Assembly (NCBI GenBank): GCA_008931825.1
Contig: QXVZ01027330.1
Location: 1 to 64,000, forward strand
DNA from: Phallusia fumigata
Taxonomy: Eukaryota > Chordata > Ascidiacea > Phlebobranchia > Ascidiidae
Reading direction: 5' to 3'
Length of the DNA: 64,000 nucleotides
Made by a program: the position numbers and the translations under genes. This document shows, in pieces, positions 1 through 12,598 of this stretch. The notes below the pieces were generated by a model. The model worked only from the letters and a program-made list of their open reading frames with translations, was not told the DNA's origin and did not search any database. Numbering within the stretch: position 1 is the first letter of the stretch; each line of letters starts with the position of its first letter.

Positions 1-3000
1 TGATTTGGTTTGATCAAGAACGTTTTCAAGATTTACGAAAGCCTCAGGCCCCGTGCTGGATCGTAAGGCTTTGCCCTCCCCAGCCAGGTTTGATAATATA
101 GATGGGGGTTCGTCGACCCTGGTCCATCCTTTCTCGACCCCTTTTTTCGAGTTTCTCGACAATCGTCCCCCTCTCCTTCGTCCGACCTAACCTCCTCAAG
201 CCGAAGGTTTTTGCTTTAGTTCACCTTTGTTCCCGGTTCAGGTGTATACCGCCACAAGACATTGCTAATTAAAGCGTCAAGGGCACCGTCCCCAAAGAAC
301 CGCCACATTTTTTCCCTCGTTTTTTTACATTTGGGTATCTGGTTCAACCTAAAAAGGTTATGAAAAAATAATTATGTGAGATATGTGTTTTCCCATTTTA
401 TGTGCTGTAAAATTATATGTGCCAACATAATGTAAATTTTCAGCCACAAAATCCCAGTAGATCAAGATATATTCAATGATATATTTGTTTTGCATGGGCG
501 TGCAAGGCGCTGATTGTTCTAGGAACTCTTGGTCAATACCGCACAATGCGCACATTTATCCACCTGCACATTTTGCGCACCTTGTGCACAACTGCACATA
601 CATAATGCGCACAGATTTTTCTATGCATGTTTCGCGCACATTGTGCGCATTTTACGTGTGCACAGTTTCTCGCGCATTGTGCGATAAAAGTTCTCATCCC
701 CGTCTCGTCTTTTCTTGACTAGTTTGTGTAAGGCAGGCACGTCAAACTCATTTCGGTTCTGGGGCCAGATCCGTACCATCTGATGTGGCCGGGCCAGCAA
801 AATAACCTGTTGACCTCGCGACTTGACTGCGGATAAGCGGTTGAACATGGATGGATGGTTAACCTACGTCGTACAAATGACGCACTCACGCACAACAACG
901 TCATTTGTCAAAACCCTTTGTGACGTAACAGTCTGGCTTGCGTCGATGCTTCCGAGGCCATTGTGCCTTCTGGTTTGTTTTGCACATTTGCTGGCCTCTA
1001 GCGGAGGGAACATTTGTGATATTGGGGTATTTATTAAAAAAAATGACAGAAATGAGCTAAAGACTCATTTTTTGGCAGTCTTAGAAAGGAATATGGTTCC
1101 TGGCGACCTTAGACTTCTGGGGGTTTTACATTTAGGTTTAGTTTCATAAGGTTGTTGGCGTAGTTGGCCTTTTGACGTTTACCGCGACTGCATGCATGTC
1201 GCATTTAGTCCCACTACAAAAGTGAAAATTAAACAAACTTTATCCTTGTTTTCGAAATATCCCGAAACTGTGGTTTCGCCTGGTATCAGCAGCGTTTTGT
1301 GTGCGAAAAGCTATACGTCCGAAAATTATATTTAGGAAAATGCTTCATCGACGCCCCAAGTCACCCCCAAACGATCTTTCTTACATTTCCGAGAAGTCAC
1401 AAATAAATCGTATTACAATTTTTTCACAGCATTAATCAAACTCGTCAGGATAAACACCGCAAACTGCTTTAATTGAGCTAAAAAGTAAACTGCTTAATTT
1501 ACATGTTTTTTAGTTAAACAGACTTGCCTAAAAAGGTTAGAACAAGGATAAACTTAGATTAAATTACACGATGTATTTCCCCCAGCTTTACCCATCGAAT
1601 GATTAATCAAAAGCAGCTTTAGTTCCTTATGGCATATGGTCGATTTAAAGAAACGGTAATGCAAGGTCAGCTTACCGCAAATAGGTGACGTTTCGTTGGG
1701 GTTTATCACTTAGGATTTTTTAATCAAATATCGATGTGTTTCGAGGACATAAGTGTTCAGACAATCGAGGACATTTTATAAATATTGTCATTAAAAAGCA
1801 TGTATAATCCGCTATTCGGTGGAGATCGTAGGGAGGATGCCAATGCGTTCACCTTCATCCCTGCTAAGCGGATATTCCATATGTCGAATGCATGATTGAA
1901 GTTAACTAATGCATACCTCCATATAAAGAAGCCCCTTTTTGCATTTAGCTATTGATTCGTGGAACAGTTGTTCCCGTCAGCAAGGCAAGTCGGAACTAGA
2001 AGGTAAAGAATTCCTTTGTCTGTGGCGTTTTGGTTGTAAAATAATATTAAGTTAAGTGTTATATTTTTTGACAGAAACATCAGTAAGTCATTGTTTATCT
2101 CTCTTTTTAATTGATTTTTAGCAGTTATATATCCATATGTACCAGGGTATGTTTTGTATGAAAAATTAAAAAATAAATAAAAATAGGTAAAAATTAAATT
2201 TTTCGAAACACTGTAGAAAATAGGACTGTCCCGCTTTCGAAGAAGGCGATTGGATTCGTACTTTTGCGTTTGTGGTTTTACCGGTTTTTTGAAAGCTGTT
2301 TTTGCACATAATATTTATTTCAATTTAATTTCGGTGTCACCATATATAAGAGCTAAAATTATTAGTCAAGATTATATAAACCAGTTTGCAGCATATTAAC
2401 TTTATCAGTTTCCTATCAATGCAAACAAGCTTTGCACATGTTTTTGGAAAGATTCGAAGAAATAAAGCTTGTCAGGCAACATTGAAGGAAATAGAAAACG
2501 CCAAAAGTGCGATATTGACTATTAGCACTGCTGTATACATGTTATGTCACCATGCTATTTAGATTAGCTATTTTCTTCTGATGACACAAGCAAATGTTGA
2601 AACATTGATATGTGTAATTCTAACATACTGGCTTGTTTATATTTTCCGACTTTCGGTTTAACTGATTTACATTGATATTTCAGCAAGATATTTTGTAATG
2701 TTCCATTTCACATTTTCCACGTAATTATACACATCGCCGACAGAAAAATATATTAAAAAATGGTAAACTTAACTCCAAACTCCATAAATTACTTAATTGC
2801 GATTAAACTAAAATTAAACCATCAAGAAATAATGGAAACACATACTAGTTGTCATTTTAAGGTTCAATAAAAAAATTTAGGCTGCCATTAGAAGTGACAA
2901 TTAAACAATTAACTGATGACTTATGTATTCTTTTATGTTCTAATTTGTCACAATTTTTGCTTCTACACTTAACAGCATCTTTTGTTTTAGTTCTGACATA

Positions 3001-4316
3001 TTTGACTCGTGCGTATAGGTGCCACAGTAGCCTGGTGGTGGTCTTTTTATGCACAATGACCGCAACCAATGACTTTTTGTAATAATTTCGTACAAATTGC
3101 CTGCTATTTATACAAAATGGAGTGTGGCCGCTTTGGAATAAATTTGTTTTTATTCTTTCTTAAAGTTACAAAATTCTCCTACAAGGTGGCAAAGCTACAT
3201 GCACACAAATAGTTACCCTTTTGCATGTTATGTTGTTTATGAAGTTAAAATGTTAAATTATGGTTTACTGGTGAATTGTGTGAAGGCACAATTCTGACTA
3301 TACTTCTATTTAAAACATTAGCATTAACCACAAGAAAAGTGTTTGATAAAATCACTCAAGTAGACATGATATTTCATTTTAACACAGAAGATTTAATGAA
3401 CTAAAATCTTTCAGGCATGCATCTGGCACAAAAGTTATTGGTAGAAGTATTTTATGTAACAGTCCCGACCTGCTGTCTGATTTTAAAAGTTAAACACAAG
3501 ATGGCAAATATAGAAACTAGTGTATATTCTTGTGCATATGGGTTAAGCCAGATATTCCCAACCAGTCAAACTGATCCCACGTCAATTGCAAGGAGTGTAG
3601 AAAAATTTAAAAGAAATGTTTTATGAACAGGTGCATGTATTTGGTTGTGTGTTGTTGATTTGTGTGGTTTTGTTGTTGGAATATTGGATATATATCCAAT
3701 AACACCATTACAACTACAAAATAGTTTTGTCATATTTTTTGTTGACAACAAGAAAAAGTGAGAATAGTTATATGAGGCTGAAAATGTTGTGTGCGGGTTT
3801 TGAATGTTGATAGTGAACTGGTAGATCTTGACAGTTTGGGCTTTTCACAAATCGTTTGTTAAAACTGGGGTAACTTCCTCTATGTAATCATGCCGAAAGA
3901 AAGTGAGTTATTTTTATTTAGCATCTTAATTAAATCTGTACCATGGTTAAAACCTCTGTTGATGCAGAAAATGTGTAGTGGTGCTGCACATAAATGAAAG
4001 GAAATAATGATGTCACTTCCTCTGTTGTTTCATCCTAATGTGTTGTCAAATCACATTTTCCTCATATATTTTAGAAAATCAACCTACATTTTTCATCATG
4101 ACATGTTTAGTTTATACCTGGTTGTGCAAATCAGTATAATTATTTCAAACAATAAAGCAGATACCTATGTACTAAATGCAAGTTATAATATCTTATTTTC
4201 AACACTATCTTTTGCATACAAAACTTACTCAAATAAACTTGTTGTTGAAATTCTACAGGTGTTATTAATTTAAAAAAAGTATTACAGTTATTTTTTGTAA
4301 ATACTGCACTTTCAAC
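1..4316. other. Gene-poor left spacer
   Basis: I see no convincing coding exon in this stretch. The first 340 bases are more GC-rich than the rest and look like a separate, unassigned repeat or low-constraint block. Around 740-800 there is text resembling the end of a hAT-type DNA transposon (CAAACTCA followed by GGGGCCA), without a matching second end. The remainder is AT-rich. The 5' flank and promoter of the arrestin gene should lie in the last kilobase. An AG at about 4287 followed by roughly 30 bases and the arrestin ATG could be a splice or trans-splice acceptor. Confidence 0.5.
540..690. repeat. GCGCAC-rich imperfect minisatellite
   Basis: Short words such as TGCGCACA, TTGTGCGCA and TTGTGCACA recur about ten times in 150 bases, on both strands because GTGCGCAC is nearly self-complementary. 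Spacing is irregular, so this is a cryptic repeat rather than a clean tandem array. Small open frames crossing it are repeat translations. Confidence 0.6.
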
Positions 4317-7300
4317 ATGTCTGCTGACAAGAATGCTGGTACCAGGTAATCTTTGTTTGCATCTTTGTTTCTCATCAGATGAAAGGGGTAGTAATGTTTC
4401 TGTGTTTTTCAGGGTTTTCAAGAAAAGCAGCCCAAATGGAAAGGTTGGTTGTCATGTGTTGGCAGCATTGTGATTAAGGAATAAAACTATGTTAATCCAT
4501 CGATTATTTACACATTTTGATGAAAAAGAGTTGTTCAATTGTTTTTATAGTTGCACACATGACAGTTTCCTCCACTGCCACAATGCATAAAATTTTCGAT
4601 ACTACTGTTGTATCTTCTATTAAGTAAATGACTTGGGAGTTTCTTTGTTTGATAGTTGGTAGAAATTTTGGTTGTATTCACTTACTTTCAGCCTCCAATT
4701 TAGGAATTTTTGGATTACTTTGTTTACAATTTTTGGTTAAGAAAGAGTTGTCTAAATTACTCAAGCAAATCTTTCGCAATTGCTATTCTGACCTGAGTGC
4801 ATACAGGCAGATAATGCCATAGCTCTGCTGCCATGCAGCTTTATGCAAACTTACATTTGGCCTCTTTAAAGGTAAAATTATTGAATTGATAGTGCATTAC
4901 CGAAAAAGTTGAAAAAAGCTTCTTGAGAGTATAACAGGTCAATGTACTTTTGCAGTTAAGAATAAACTGTACTATACTTGCTATGAAAAGGCTTATTCAT
5001 TGGGTGGTGTGGGTATAACTCTGGGGGTTAAATCATGCGTTTGACATGATTGGTATGGCGTTAAAGGTATGTGGGATTCAGGCAATGTTTTCAATTTTTT
5101 GTTCCAAATTTGATTGACTCTGCCCTATTATCACTGCTTCCAGTGACCAATTGCATGTGTGTGGGGCCCATATGTTTAGTTACAATATAAAATGCCAAGG
5201 AAAGTGGGGACCCAGCATAATACATGTTTGTCCACTGTAAAAAGATAAAATGATGTGGGAAAATATCATTAAGGGCAATGGCACCACCTTTGTAGATTTT
5301 TATACACAACTTTTGTTAAATTAAAATAGGGTTCTGTTGTGCTGTAATACATAAACTGTGTGCTTGGTTAGACATGAAAAAGTATTTAGTGCATTACCAC
5401 TTTACTACTTTTGTGTCTTTAGATAACAGCATACTTGGGAAAGAGAGATTATGTGGATCATATCACACATACTGAACCCATAGGTATGGCTGATATTTTT
5501 CATGTAGCTTATGTTTGCAGTGGTATAGCTGACTATTCTAAAATAGAGGCAAGAATAACAAGTCTAAGAGTTTTTTTTTCCTTTTACAATGATTTGTTTA
5601 ATTTAGGCTATGTTTTGCTGTATCCTGTTGGGGTTAGTGATGAACTAATCAATACAAAATAGAGTCAAGCAGAAACCATTTTAAGTCATGCAGTACAACT
5701 TCATTATCATACTTTCAATCTACCATGTTTAAAAAAACATAAATTTAAAGACACCAAAAACCTTTTTAATTTAATTATAGGGTTGCACAAAGTTAAGCAG
5801 TCAATATTTCTGAATGCAAGATAACTCACAAATTTTTCAAAAATTCAATATTACCCAATTAGCCATGTATAATAGCTAAATGCAAGATGACTTGTCAAAG
5901 TGTACAAGAGATGGTTATCAGTTGATGTCTATATTTCTCCAAATATTCAAACTGCATGTGCTAAGCTACATTGGTGTGATCCAGTACCTTGACAATTGAC
6001 AGCCTAAAATAGTGAAATGTAAACACTAGGAAGAAAATAACCCTGACAGCTAAAACAGCAGTGATAACTCCCATATTCAATACCATGTAATACTTTAGGA
6101 CCATTTTAATTCGGCACATTATTTGTAAAGTGCTTAAAAGCCTTTTCAATCTTTGACTCCTTTTTAAGTGAAAAATGACAATTGTTGCCTGTTGGTGCTT
6201 ATAATAAAGGTTTACCACCAATGTTATGTTTAGATGGTGTGGTACTGGTTGATCCTGAGTACATTAAAGAACGGAAAGGTAAGTTGTGTGTGAATTAAAA
6301 TTGTTTGCAATATTTCTAATTCAATATTTGATTGCAATTGTACAGTTTTCATCAAATTGCTATGTGCATTCCGATATGGCCGAGAAGATCTGGATGTGCT
6401 TGGATTAACATTTCGAAAAGATTTTTGCACAACAACACTGCAGGTAATTATAAAACCTTGTTTGCATACATACACTTGAAAGGTTTGCTGTAGCACAGTT
6501 TTGTAGCATTTTAATTAATCATTTTGTGGCAACTACACAGAACAGTGTTGTATGCAAGTCCTAGGTTGTGACCTGTTGATTTCAGTAGCTCAAATCAATT
6601 ATTTCACTATTATGCATGTGTAATATTTATTGTCAATCTATATCATTTGGGCAAGAGAAACCTGTGTGAAGGCGGCCAAAAACATTTTCATCCTTGAAAG
6701 TGCTACTAATACCCTCCAACTGTAATCACTACATTATAAGCTTGGTAACGAGCATGTGTAGTGCATTAATGGATATACAATGAAAATCCATTAGGCATAA
6801 AGTTGGGCATGTGGCCCACTTCCTTTAGGTCATTTCAATACAAATCTTTGCAGAGGTAGGCGTTCATACCGATTTCCCGCTGACAGGGCATGCTGTATAA
6901 ATAGTCCTTTGCCAATAAATTGTTTTTAAGTATTGCAAAACCTAAATTTATCAAGTACAATTTTGCACCCACACTTTTTGCCGATTATTCGTTAAAGTTA
7001 ACATTTTATTTTATATGCAGGTATATCCACCTCTAAATGATGATGACAGAAAACCAAAGACCAGGTTACAAGAGCGACTGATGAAAAAACTGGGAGAAAA
7101 TGCCTACCCATTTTTCATTGATGTATGAAAGTTTGCTATTGTTGTGTTGATAAACTATTTTTCATTTGTTTAGGTTGTTTTAATAGCTAAAATCAAACTT
7201 TATTAACCTTTTAAATGCAATGATAAATGAATTAGCTTCTACTGCAAAATTGACCTATTTTTATGCAACGATACTTTTAGTCAGGGTTGGAAAACCAAGT

Positions 7301-10300
7301 ACATAGCAACAAAAGTCAAAACCATTAAATTTTATGTGTTAGTATTCCCTTGAGATGACTTTGCCATTATTGGTGATTTACATTTAACATTCAACCATAA
7401 TGTGACATCGAACTTTCTTAAAAATCACCATACATTTAACTACTTACATAACAGCAAAATTTCACCATAACCATTTTTTTGACATAACAGCAAAATTTTT
7501 GAGATCGATCTGTAATGTTGTGCATTTCATGCAGCCTGTAATTTAAATATGTTTCCAACCCTGCTTAAGTGAAATAGAAAGGAAATGACAAGATTCCCCA
7601 CTGATTGACAAGTAATTGGCAGACTTATTTAGGTTTTCCTTTGCTCAGCATTTGACACCCTACCTACTCTCCCTTATGCAGAAAGTTACCTTGTGCATTG
7701 CGTTTGTTATTGTGAACAGAACTTATTTGTATGTTTTGTGCAGATACCAAAAGATTCCCCATGCTCAGTCACATTGCAGCCTGCTCCTGGTGACACTGGA
7801 AAACCGTGTGGAGTTGATTATGAACTAAAAACTTATGTTTCTGAAGATAATGAGGAAAAAATACACAAAAGGTTGGGAGTTTGTGTGATTTACTCTTACC
7901 ATCAGTTTATCTAACTTATCAATTCCACAGAAATTCAGTCCGGTTGGCAATTCGCAAAGTGCAGTTTGCCCCAGACAAAAAAGGCCCTCAGCCTACTGCT
8001 GAAGCTCAAAAGCAATTTTTGATGAGCGACAAACCACTATGTTTGGAAGCTTCACTTGATAAAGATGTAAGTTGTGAAAATTTAACAAAATAGTGTTTAA
8101 TATCTTTCCCTTAATACAAATCTAATGTAATTTTCAAATAAAGAAAAGGTTACAACTGATAAAACTTAGCAGCTATATGATTGTTTGCAAAAAAACTTGG
8201 CTTTTAGTTCCTTTTATCTGTAAGCCTGCCCTTTTTTTACATTTAAGATAGTTTCAGGAGCTGCTCATACCTAAAATAATAAGCTGGTTGCAGGCAGTGG
8301 AAAAACTTTAATTGGTTACTTCCTAATGCTTCCGTGACTTGAGTAACCAACGGTTCCTGTGTTTAGTTATATTATCATGGAGAAACAATTGGTGTCAACG
8401 TCCAAGTAACAAACAACTCGTCCAAAGCAGTGAAGAAGATCAAAATATCTGTTCGACAATTTGCTGATATTTGTTTGTTTTCAAATGCTCAGTATAAATG
8501 TCCTGTTGCAGTTTTTGAAGCAGAGTAAGTTTCCCTGTCTTAAGTTTGTGATTGCAAGTTACTTATTACAAACCTATTTTATTTTCAGCGATCAAGTTGC
8601 ACCAAGTTCCACCTTGTGCAAAGTTTATCAAATTTGTCCACTTCTGAGCAACAACAAGGACAAACGAGGTCTAGCGTTGGATGGACAGCTCAAACATGAA
8701 GACACAAATCTTGCATCGAGCACAATGTAAGCAGCAAATAAGCTTTCAATTGGCACAGCACAAAACAAACCATGCTACTGTTTTCAGAATCAAAGAAGGT
8801 GTTCCCAAGGAGAATCTTGGCATTATAGTTCAATACAAAGTAAAGGTCAAGTTACTTCTGGGATCTCTGGGAGGGTAAGTAGAAGCTTTCAGGCTTAAAA
8901 CAATTCTGTCCACAAAATGTGGACAATTTTTTTTCTATGATCAATTGAAAAAATAGACTGGATTTTTAAAATTTTAAATATGTTTAAGATAAAAACATTC
9001 CAAATTTGTCATTGTTAATTGTTCTGTGTTTCAAACTTCCCATTAAATGTCTTTAATTTATTAACTTTGCACTTGCAACCATGAAGAAGGTAGGCAGTAG
9101 TTTGATGTGATAACCATGTAGTTCTTAGCAAAATACTTGTACTGTTATTTTACAGTTATAACGTTTATAATAATGTCCTGATGTTGTTTTGTCTTTGTTG
9201 AAACTAGTCTTTGATTGTGGTAACCACATATTTTAAGTGGTCATGCAAATGTTGCTTTAAACCTTAAGGTGTGAATGTTCATGGATAATATACAGATAAA
9301 AACTTTGCAATAAACACTGGTTTTTTTAATTTGCGACAATTTGTGAATCTTTAGTTTGCAGCTCATAGTGCAATAACCTTCTTTTTTGTTTTAAAGTGAA
9401 CTTAGCGTGGAACTCCCTGTTACGCTTATGCATTCGAAACCAGTGGATGTAGAACCATTGCTTTCTAATGTCTCACCAACAAAGGCTATTGAAAATAAAG
9501 CAGCTGCCAAAGCTGGAGATGCAAGTAGTTCAGCACCACCTATTGATCACAACCTTATTTCATTTGAAGCAGGGTACGATCATTGTAATTGTTTCCAGAA
9601 ATCCAATAATTTCAGATGATAAAATGTATTCCAATATTAAACCCAATTTACTGATCCCAGTCTTAGCATTTACCAGCAGGTGTGTTGTTTTAAAAATAAA
9701 CTTCTTAAAACCCTTTTAAAGCTCATTGGGTTGGACAATACACCAGCTTGTGATTATATTTTAGTTGTAAATTTTGGAATTAGATATGTATCACTGTTTT
9801 AAACATGACTTTTGTTGTCTTTGCATTCCTTTTTTTGAAGGAAGAAATAGGTATAATGGTTACTGAATATGATTTTGTAGTTAGACTTTGCAACTGTAAC
9901 ACTTACTTTTTCAATAGGCTGTACATAAAATTTAAATACTAAAAACATGAAGTTAATCTGAACCATTTAAGACATTATTTATTTGTTAGTCCATTCTCTC
10001 ATAATTGTTGATTAAATTATTCAAACTTAGAAAGGTAATTAAATTATCCAATGTAACATGAAACAACCAGTACATTTATTGTGACGCTTAATAATCCCAT
10101 TTTTGGACAACAATAATTGTGGATATTGCCTAAATTTTTTTGTAAACATGTGGTTAAGATTGTCATTTGGAAATAACTGTACAAATTTCTGTTGCATATT
10201 TCCAATTAAACAGTTTGTTTGCACTAATGTATTTTGTTATAATTGTTCCTTTTGTTTGTAGCAGTGCAACACCACCGGATGATATCGTATTTGAAGATTT

Positions 10301-10493
10301 TGCACGAATGCGCTTGCAAGGTTCGTTAAATGGTTCGTAAAAGAGCTGTATATATTTATGTGACTTCTAGATAAGAATTTAAATCTATAAATGTTGTCAC
10401 AGTTTTTGTCTCATATTGATAGGTTTAGCATCTGATTTAGCTGTGTTTTTTGCAGAAATTGAAAAAGCGCAAGAAGACAAATCTGACAAATGA
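4317..10493 (+). CDS. ARRB (Ci-Arr-like): Beta-arrestin (14 coding exons, complete)
   Basis: Arrestins bind phosphorylated active GPCRs, uncouple G protein and, in beta-type members, recruit clathrin and AP2. Exons with consensus borders: 4317-4345, 4413-4443, 5423-5483, 6234-6278, 6346-6443, 7021-7122, 7744-7871, 7931-8066, 8367-8524, 8589-8726, 8788-8874, 9397-9573, 10262-10320, 10456-10493. They join in frame to 428 residues, normal for the family. The start [20 protein letters not shown] matches the vertebrate N-terminus. The N-domain has the polar-core type CGVDYELK segment and the C-domain has [15 protein letters not shown] (lariat/gate loop). The C-tail keeps [15 protein letters not shown], the AP2-beta-adaptin motif, so this is beta-type rather than vertebrate visual-type. 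The clathrin-box position reads LISFE instead of LIEF/L. Established knowledge: the Ciona arrestin is expressed in larval photoreceptors. A diverged mobile repeat lies in intron 2. Confidence 0.95.
4990..5310 (+). repeat. Diverged CTAG-tail family copy in arrestin intron 2
   Basis: The stretch from about 5145 reads GCATGTGTGTGGGGCCCATATG, then AAAATGCCAAGGAAAG and GGCACCACCTTTGTAG, which aligns with the tails at 36.97-37.16 kb and 63.4-63.65 kb. Preceding text (GGGGGTTAAATCATGC) matches the unit before those tails. It is more diverged than the copies after 35 kb, so probably an older insertion. Confidence 0.65.
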
Positions 10494-12598
10494 TGATACA
10501 GATGGAGCATATCCAATATTGATGTTGTGTGAATAGCTGGTCCCCCTCGTTGCATTGTTTTAAAACTTGTTTTAAGTGTTCACCTGCTGCTTCTTCCTCA
10601 CCACTTTTTTATTAAAGTTAAAGCCTCATTTACCCAAGATGTTGTATGAATTAGTGAATGGACCAAAATTAATTAATCAAAAACGACAAAACCAATTATG
10701 ACAATAATGAACAATCCCGGTAATTATAAGTTATTTAAGCTTAGCCACATTTTCTAAACAGTTTCATTGTTTATTGTTTCTATTACTGCCTGGTTTTTCA
10801 AGAGATTATTGTTTTTTATTGTTAACTTGTGGCTATCGTGATCAGGTTTTGTGCTTGTTTCTTTGCAAAATAGAGTGTTGTGATCCAACACACAAATAAG
10901 ACTGACAAGAACTGAAACAAATTAACGCAAATTACCACAATAAAATTTCCCATCCTTTCTACGATTTGCTGCTTGTCAATCCAGTGTTACGTATGTTTGA
11001 TCATTACAATTGCCTGTTGATCTCATACTTTGCTCAGTTAGCTGCGCTTGCCGTGAACTTCATCCTATTTTTTGTGTAATAATATTCAACAAATATCGAT
11101 TTAAATGTAAATTTCTCGAACCTGTAGTTCATCCTTTCTGTATGTCAACAAGTTTTTTAAAGCCACCAATTAGTTTCTCCGTAATATGTGCAGTACTTGT
11201 CACTGTTAGATGTCGAATTATTAAACTTACTGGTTGAAATTGTTGCTGCCGCGGACATGATCTGAAAAAGTATCGCAGGAAAAGAATGAGGAATCTCGCA
11301 AGAAACACCTTAAACCCTTGCTAGGACGTCTAGTGGCGAAATTTCACCTTCGTTTTTAAGGAAAACTGACAGGAGGATAGTTGTCTATACATACATTACC
11401 TTGTCTAAACAGTTAACAAGTTATCTCAACGAAACAGGCTGCTAATCTGTTGAGAAAAATTAAGAATGCTTAAAGAAATGTGGTATTTTTATCCGCCGTT
11501 ATCTGGTATTTGCCCCTTTCTGCTATTTTAGGATATTTGAATGAATTAAAGTTTTTTATTAGTATGTCTGGGAGTACTTATCTGACAAAAATTTTTTCGA
11601 CTCTTATAAACGGTGTTTTGAAAACTGTTTCATTTTTCCAAACACTCAAAAATTAAGGTTCATACACTCAAAGACACAATTTAGAAGAGGGTTGGGGATA
11701 CTATTAGTACTGCGCACCGTTATGAATTGCACAACAATACTGACGGGCCGAAAAAGCGTCTGTTTCGTCACAAAAATAGCAAGCGGTTGAATATGAGACA
11801 ATTTTTAAGACAGTTTGACGTCATAATACAGTCGAATGTTGAATATGAATTGCCAAAATGGCGAGGTCATCTTAAGGGAATACTTATAGGTTACATAACA
11901 CTTAATGGTTCTGACTTTTGATGCTATGTTGCATACTTATTCTGATACGGGCCACATTAAATAAGTTTACACAAATTGGAGAGCGTTTGCAGCCTGCTGA
12001 TACTTTCTTTACGCACTTTCGTCACATTTAGAAAAAAATGACGTATGTCACGTAAAAATATTGCAGGTCACCACGTGATTTGTTAGTTACTTAATTCGTG
12101 GTCTAAAACATTCGTCTTAAGCAACAGGTACCAACTTTTCCTTAGTTTGTGACAATAAGTGATATGTGCAAATTTTTGCTTCATTTGAACTAATGAGATT
12201 CGTTAACATATTACTTTTTGTTTACGCTGCTTCCTAAATCAGGAATTGCTTGTAGGCTTTGTATGTAAACACTAAACTGTCGATGTATTTTTAACTTTAA
12301 AACCATTGTCAGATTGCTTTGCAGCTTATAGTTGCGTAACAATCAAGAAGGCATACAATGCTTTTGTAGGTAAGCCAGCTCGAATGGGTTCCATCCTTTG
12401 GTTAGATCATTTGCTTTCTACCAACCACTAATCGCACGATTTTGCTGACGAAATGAGTGCATCGGAACTGTGCGTAAGTGCGCTTCATCACGACTAGACA
12501 CACTGTTGTTGAATGTCGTCAATGCTCGTAAACGCAGTGTAGTCAAGTGAAGCCGATAGGTATATTTACTGATTCCGTATGTTTTGATGTTTTTGTAG
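10494..12598. other. Spacer between arrestin and the NHL-repeat gene
   Basis: It contains the arrestin 3' UTR (candidate ATTAAA poly(A) signal near 10.61 kb) and about 2 kb of AT-rich sequence. Short open frames at 11010-11237 and 11727-11921 lack splice support or recognisable similarity. Upstream exons of the following gene (for example a RING/B-box region) were looked for and not seen. Confidence 0.45.
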
